DNA of 64,000 nucleotides from IMG/VR virus record IMGVR_UViG_3300036945_000641, positions 1-64,000 of that record; one strand, written 5' to 3'. Each line of letters starts with the position of its first letter. The first letter of the stretch is position 1. Source of the DNA: a virus. This document shows positions 63,120 to 64,000 of this stretch, in pieces. A program made the translations under genes and the position numbers. Under the pieces are notes generated by a model. That model worked only from the letters and a program-made list of their open reading frames with translations, was not told the DNA's origin and searched no databases.

Positions 63120-63275
63120 TTACCAATGTCTGATAACACCGGCAACAATAAATATATTAGTTATGATATAGCACATAACAATTGCTGTTCTTATAAGGGC
63201 TACTTTATCAGCCTGAGAATCATCCCCTGCTTTTTCACCTAAGGCTTTTGCCCATAATGTCCAGAGTTTTTTCAT
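63120..63275 (-). CDS. 51-residue single-pass membrane protein
   Basis: From ATG 63275: a basic, Trp-containing start (M-K-K-L-W-T-L-W-A-K), a charged middle (E-K-A-G-D-D-S-Q) and one hydrophobic segment (I-R-T-A-I-V-M-C-Y-I-I-T-N-I-F-I-V-A-G) near the end. The start codon lies in the 3' arm of a perfect 17-bp hairpin. No ribosome site is evident. Function unknown. Confidence 0.6.
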   Translation of the reverse strand: MKKLWTLWAKALGEKAGDDSQADKVALIRTAIVMCYIITNIFIVAGVIRHW

Positions 63276-63376
63276 ATTTAATTCTAGTGCTCGGTGCGCC
63301 ATCCCCGAGTGAGCTTCAATACCAGAGAAGGATAGTATCTACACACTATAGCGCGTTTTCACTAGAATTAAATATG
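63273..63376 (-). repeat. 17-bp perfect inverted repeat covering a start codon
   Basis: CATATTTAATTCTAGTG and CACTAGAATTAAATATG are perfect inverted copies 70 bases apart. The minus-strand 3' arm ends in the ATG of the membrane protein. The interior has a stem-like GCGCTAT with ATGGCGC pair. Upstream (63376-63394) another small stem (GCTGG with CCAGC) adjoins it. Confidence 0.85.
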
Positions 63377-63486
63377 CTGGTTACTTTATCCAGCGCCAAT
63401 TATCGAATGGCAGTTCAATTGCTCGGACGTCAGCAGGAACAACCCTTGCTCTAACCGTTTACGTCTAACGAACCTAAGGCAGGTCT
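63377..63486 (-). other. Gap without gene, structured
   Basis: 110 bases between tRNA-Asp and the 17-bp hairpin. No coding frame of weight. Stems seen: GACGT with ACGTC, GCTGG with CCAGC, and GCCAA next to the tRNA-Asp end with TTGGC. It may be an untranslated or small RNA, or tRNA remnant; I cannot say which. Confidence 0.4.
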
Positions 63487-63562
63487 TGGCGGGTCTAGGG
63501 GGTAACGATCCCCACTCTTCGGCAGTGACAGTGCCGTGTGCGTCCATGAACACTTTAGACCC
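63487..63562 (-). tRNA. tRNA-Asp (GTC), unusual T-loop
   Basis: Acceptor GGGTCTA with TAGACCC, anticodon loop CTGTCAC on CGGCA/TGCCG, encoded CCA and discriminator G as in aspartate tRNAs. The T-loop reads ATCGTTA in place of the usual TTCGANN, so T54 and A58 are swapped to A and T. It may be decaying or need no standard T-loop modification. Confidence 0.8.
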
Positions 63563-63566
63563 AAAT

Positions 63567-63650
63567 TGGTACGAGAGAAGGGACTCGAACCCTTAATCCT
63601 TGCGGCGGCAGATTTTAAGTCTGCTGTGTATACCATTCCACCACTCTCGC
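63567..63650 (-). tRNA. tRNA-Leu (TAA)
   Basis: Class II tRNA with variable arm and encoded CCA. Anticodon loop CTTAAAA on GCAGA/TCTGC, T-arm AAGGG-TTCGAGT-CCCTT, acceptor GCGAGAG with CTCTCGT (first pair G-T). Confidence 0.94.
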
Positions 63651-63654
63651 GTAA

Positions 63655-63782
63655 ACCATATAAAAACACTTTGCTAGTACTTGAATCTATGACAACCCTA
63701 CTTCATGGCCGATTCTTGCTTTAGTCGACTTGGCAAGCATTGCGGAGTTCCACTGTAGTTGTTCAAAGTGTTTTTATATGGT
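63655..63782 (-). repeat. 19-bp perfect hairpin stem starting at discriminator base of tRNA-Tyr
   Basis: A73-C-C-A of tRNA-Tyr followed by TATAAAAACACTTTG pairs perfectly over 19 bp with an arm that ends 4 bases before tRNA-Leu. The 90-base interior has a smaller stem (CTTGC with GCAAG) and ACAAC with GTTGT. No gene found in it. Confidence 0.88.
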
Positions 63783-63871
63783 GGATTAGGTTGGATTCGA
63801 ACCAACAGTGTTTTCCCAGAGGGGACGGATTTACAGTCCGCCGATGCACACGCCATAGCATCAACTAATCC
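63779..63871 (-). tRNA. tRNA-Tyr (GTA)
   Basis: Class II tRNA of bacterial type with long variable arm and encoded CCA. Acceptor GGATTAG with CTAATCC, anticodon loop CTGTAAA on GCGGA/TCCGT, T-arm TTGG-TTCGAAT-CCAA. Confidence 0.95.
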
Positions 63872-63887
63872 ATTTGTTTAAGAACTA

Positions 63888-63916
63888 ATTATATCAAGAA
63901 ATAGCTCTTGAGTCAA
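63888..63916 (-). promoter_or_regulatory. Promoter for tRNA array
   Basis: Minus strand TTGACT, 17 bp and TGATATAAT (extended -10), between tRNA-Trp and tRNA-Tyr and 17 bases before tRNA-Tyr. It may drive the array down to the ClpP gene. Confidence 0.88.
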
Positions 63917-63926
63917 ATCAGAAATT

Positions 63927-64000
63927 TGGCATCCCGAGAGGGACTCGAACCCCCACTTACGGTTTTGGAGACCGCAGTGCTGCCATTACACTATCGAGAG
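63927..64000 (-). tRNA. tRNA-Trp (CCA), at window edge
   Basis: Anticodon loop CTCCAAA on GCGGT/ACCGT, T-arm with TTCGAGT, acceptor strand TCGGGAT, discriminator G and CCA. The 5' acceptor strand CTCTCGA reaches the last base of the window; its first pair (C1 with T72) does not form, so the true 5' end may differ slightly. Confidence 0.9.

Noticed and set aside
63290-63359. Possible tRNA inside the 17-bp repeat (GCGCTAT with ATGGCGC)
   Set aside because: No T-arm, no standard anticodon loop and no full CCA; treated as part of a structured leader.
63451-63669. Minus-strand 72-residue frame
   Set aside because: It covers tRNA-Asp and tRNA-Leu; no gene.
1-64000. CRISPR array, integrase, transposase or insertion sequence
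   Set aside because: None seen: no regularly spaced repeats with unique spacers, no recombinase or DDE motifs. The only mobile gene is the GIY-YIG endonuclease.

Overview
This window is about two thirds of the accessory and replicative part of an AT-rich, double-stranded DNA tailed phage. The virion genes fit a long-tailed siphovirus: a tail terminator, one major tail protein with no sheath gene beside it, frameshifting tail chaperones and a 2,315-residue tape measure. A membrane spanin plus an outer-membrane lipoprotein spanin, a GH19 endolysin and good sigma70-type promoters point to a Gram-negative host. The tmRNA tag ANDNTYALAA looks beta/gamma-proteobacterial, while the permuted form of the tmRNA is known in Alphaproteobacteria, some Betaproteobacteria and some Cyanobacteria. 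Together these make a betaproteobacterial host the simplest guess; it is an inference only.

Layout. Positions 1-15179 (+) hold the tail module: a cut-off structural gene, tail terminator, major tail protein, chaperones, tape measure and tail-tip proteins. A near-consensus extended -10 promoter precedes the tape measure (3463-3491), and a near copy sits at 15217-15245 before the next operon. Positions 15371-28776 (+) hold an adsorption module: a chitin-binding-like protein, a 982-residue acidic repeat protein, and at least four large fibres interleaved with small assembly or accessory proteins. Positions 28784-33082 (+) hold an extended lysis and membrane cassette (i-spanin, o-spanin, endolysin, holin and five further membrane or exported proteins), followed by a PhoH-like ATPase. 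A two-sided terminator at 34227-34260 separates the converging strands.

From 34270 to the end everything is on the minus strand. First come two odd virion-like proteins (collagen-like and glycine-rich). Then come nucleotide metabolism and replication or recombination: class II ribonucleotide reductase, dUTPase, 5' exonuclease, Hjc-like nuclease, SbcC/SbcD pair, glutaredoxin, ssDNA-binding protein, UvsW-like helicase, family A DNA polymerase, primase, DnaB-like helicase, and an NAD-dependent DNA ligase split in two with a GIY-YIG homing endonuclease between the halves. Small regulators follow, and then a stress and RNA region with a rubrerythrin-rubredoxin pair, a ClpP-like protease, 14 tRNA genes and a circularly permuted two-piece tmRNA. 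Eleven minus-strand promoters with a TATAAT or TACAAT -10 box and 16-17 bp spacing divide this half into small transcription units.

Most notable: (1) the permuted tmRNA directly upstream of a ClpP gene with an intact catalytic triad, which would give the phage both a tagging RNA and a protease; (2) long hairpins of 17-20 base pairs that begin exactly at the discriminator base of tRNA-Ser, tRNA-Thr and tRNA-Tyr and so sequester the CCA ends, one of them also burying the start codon of the next gene; (3) the split ligase; (4) the coupled rubrerythrin-rubredoxin genes. No integrase, CRISPR array or insertion sequence was seen. Apart from the tmRNA there is no gap above 300 bases.
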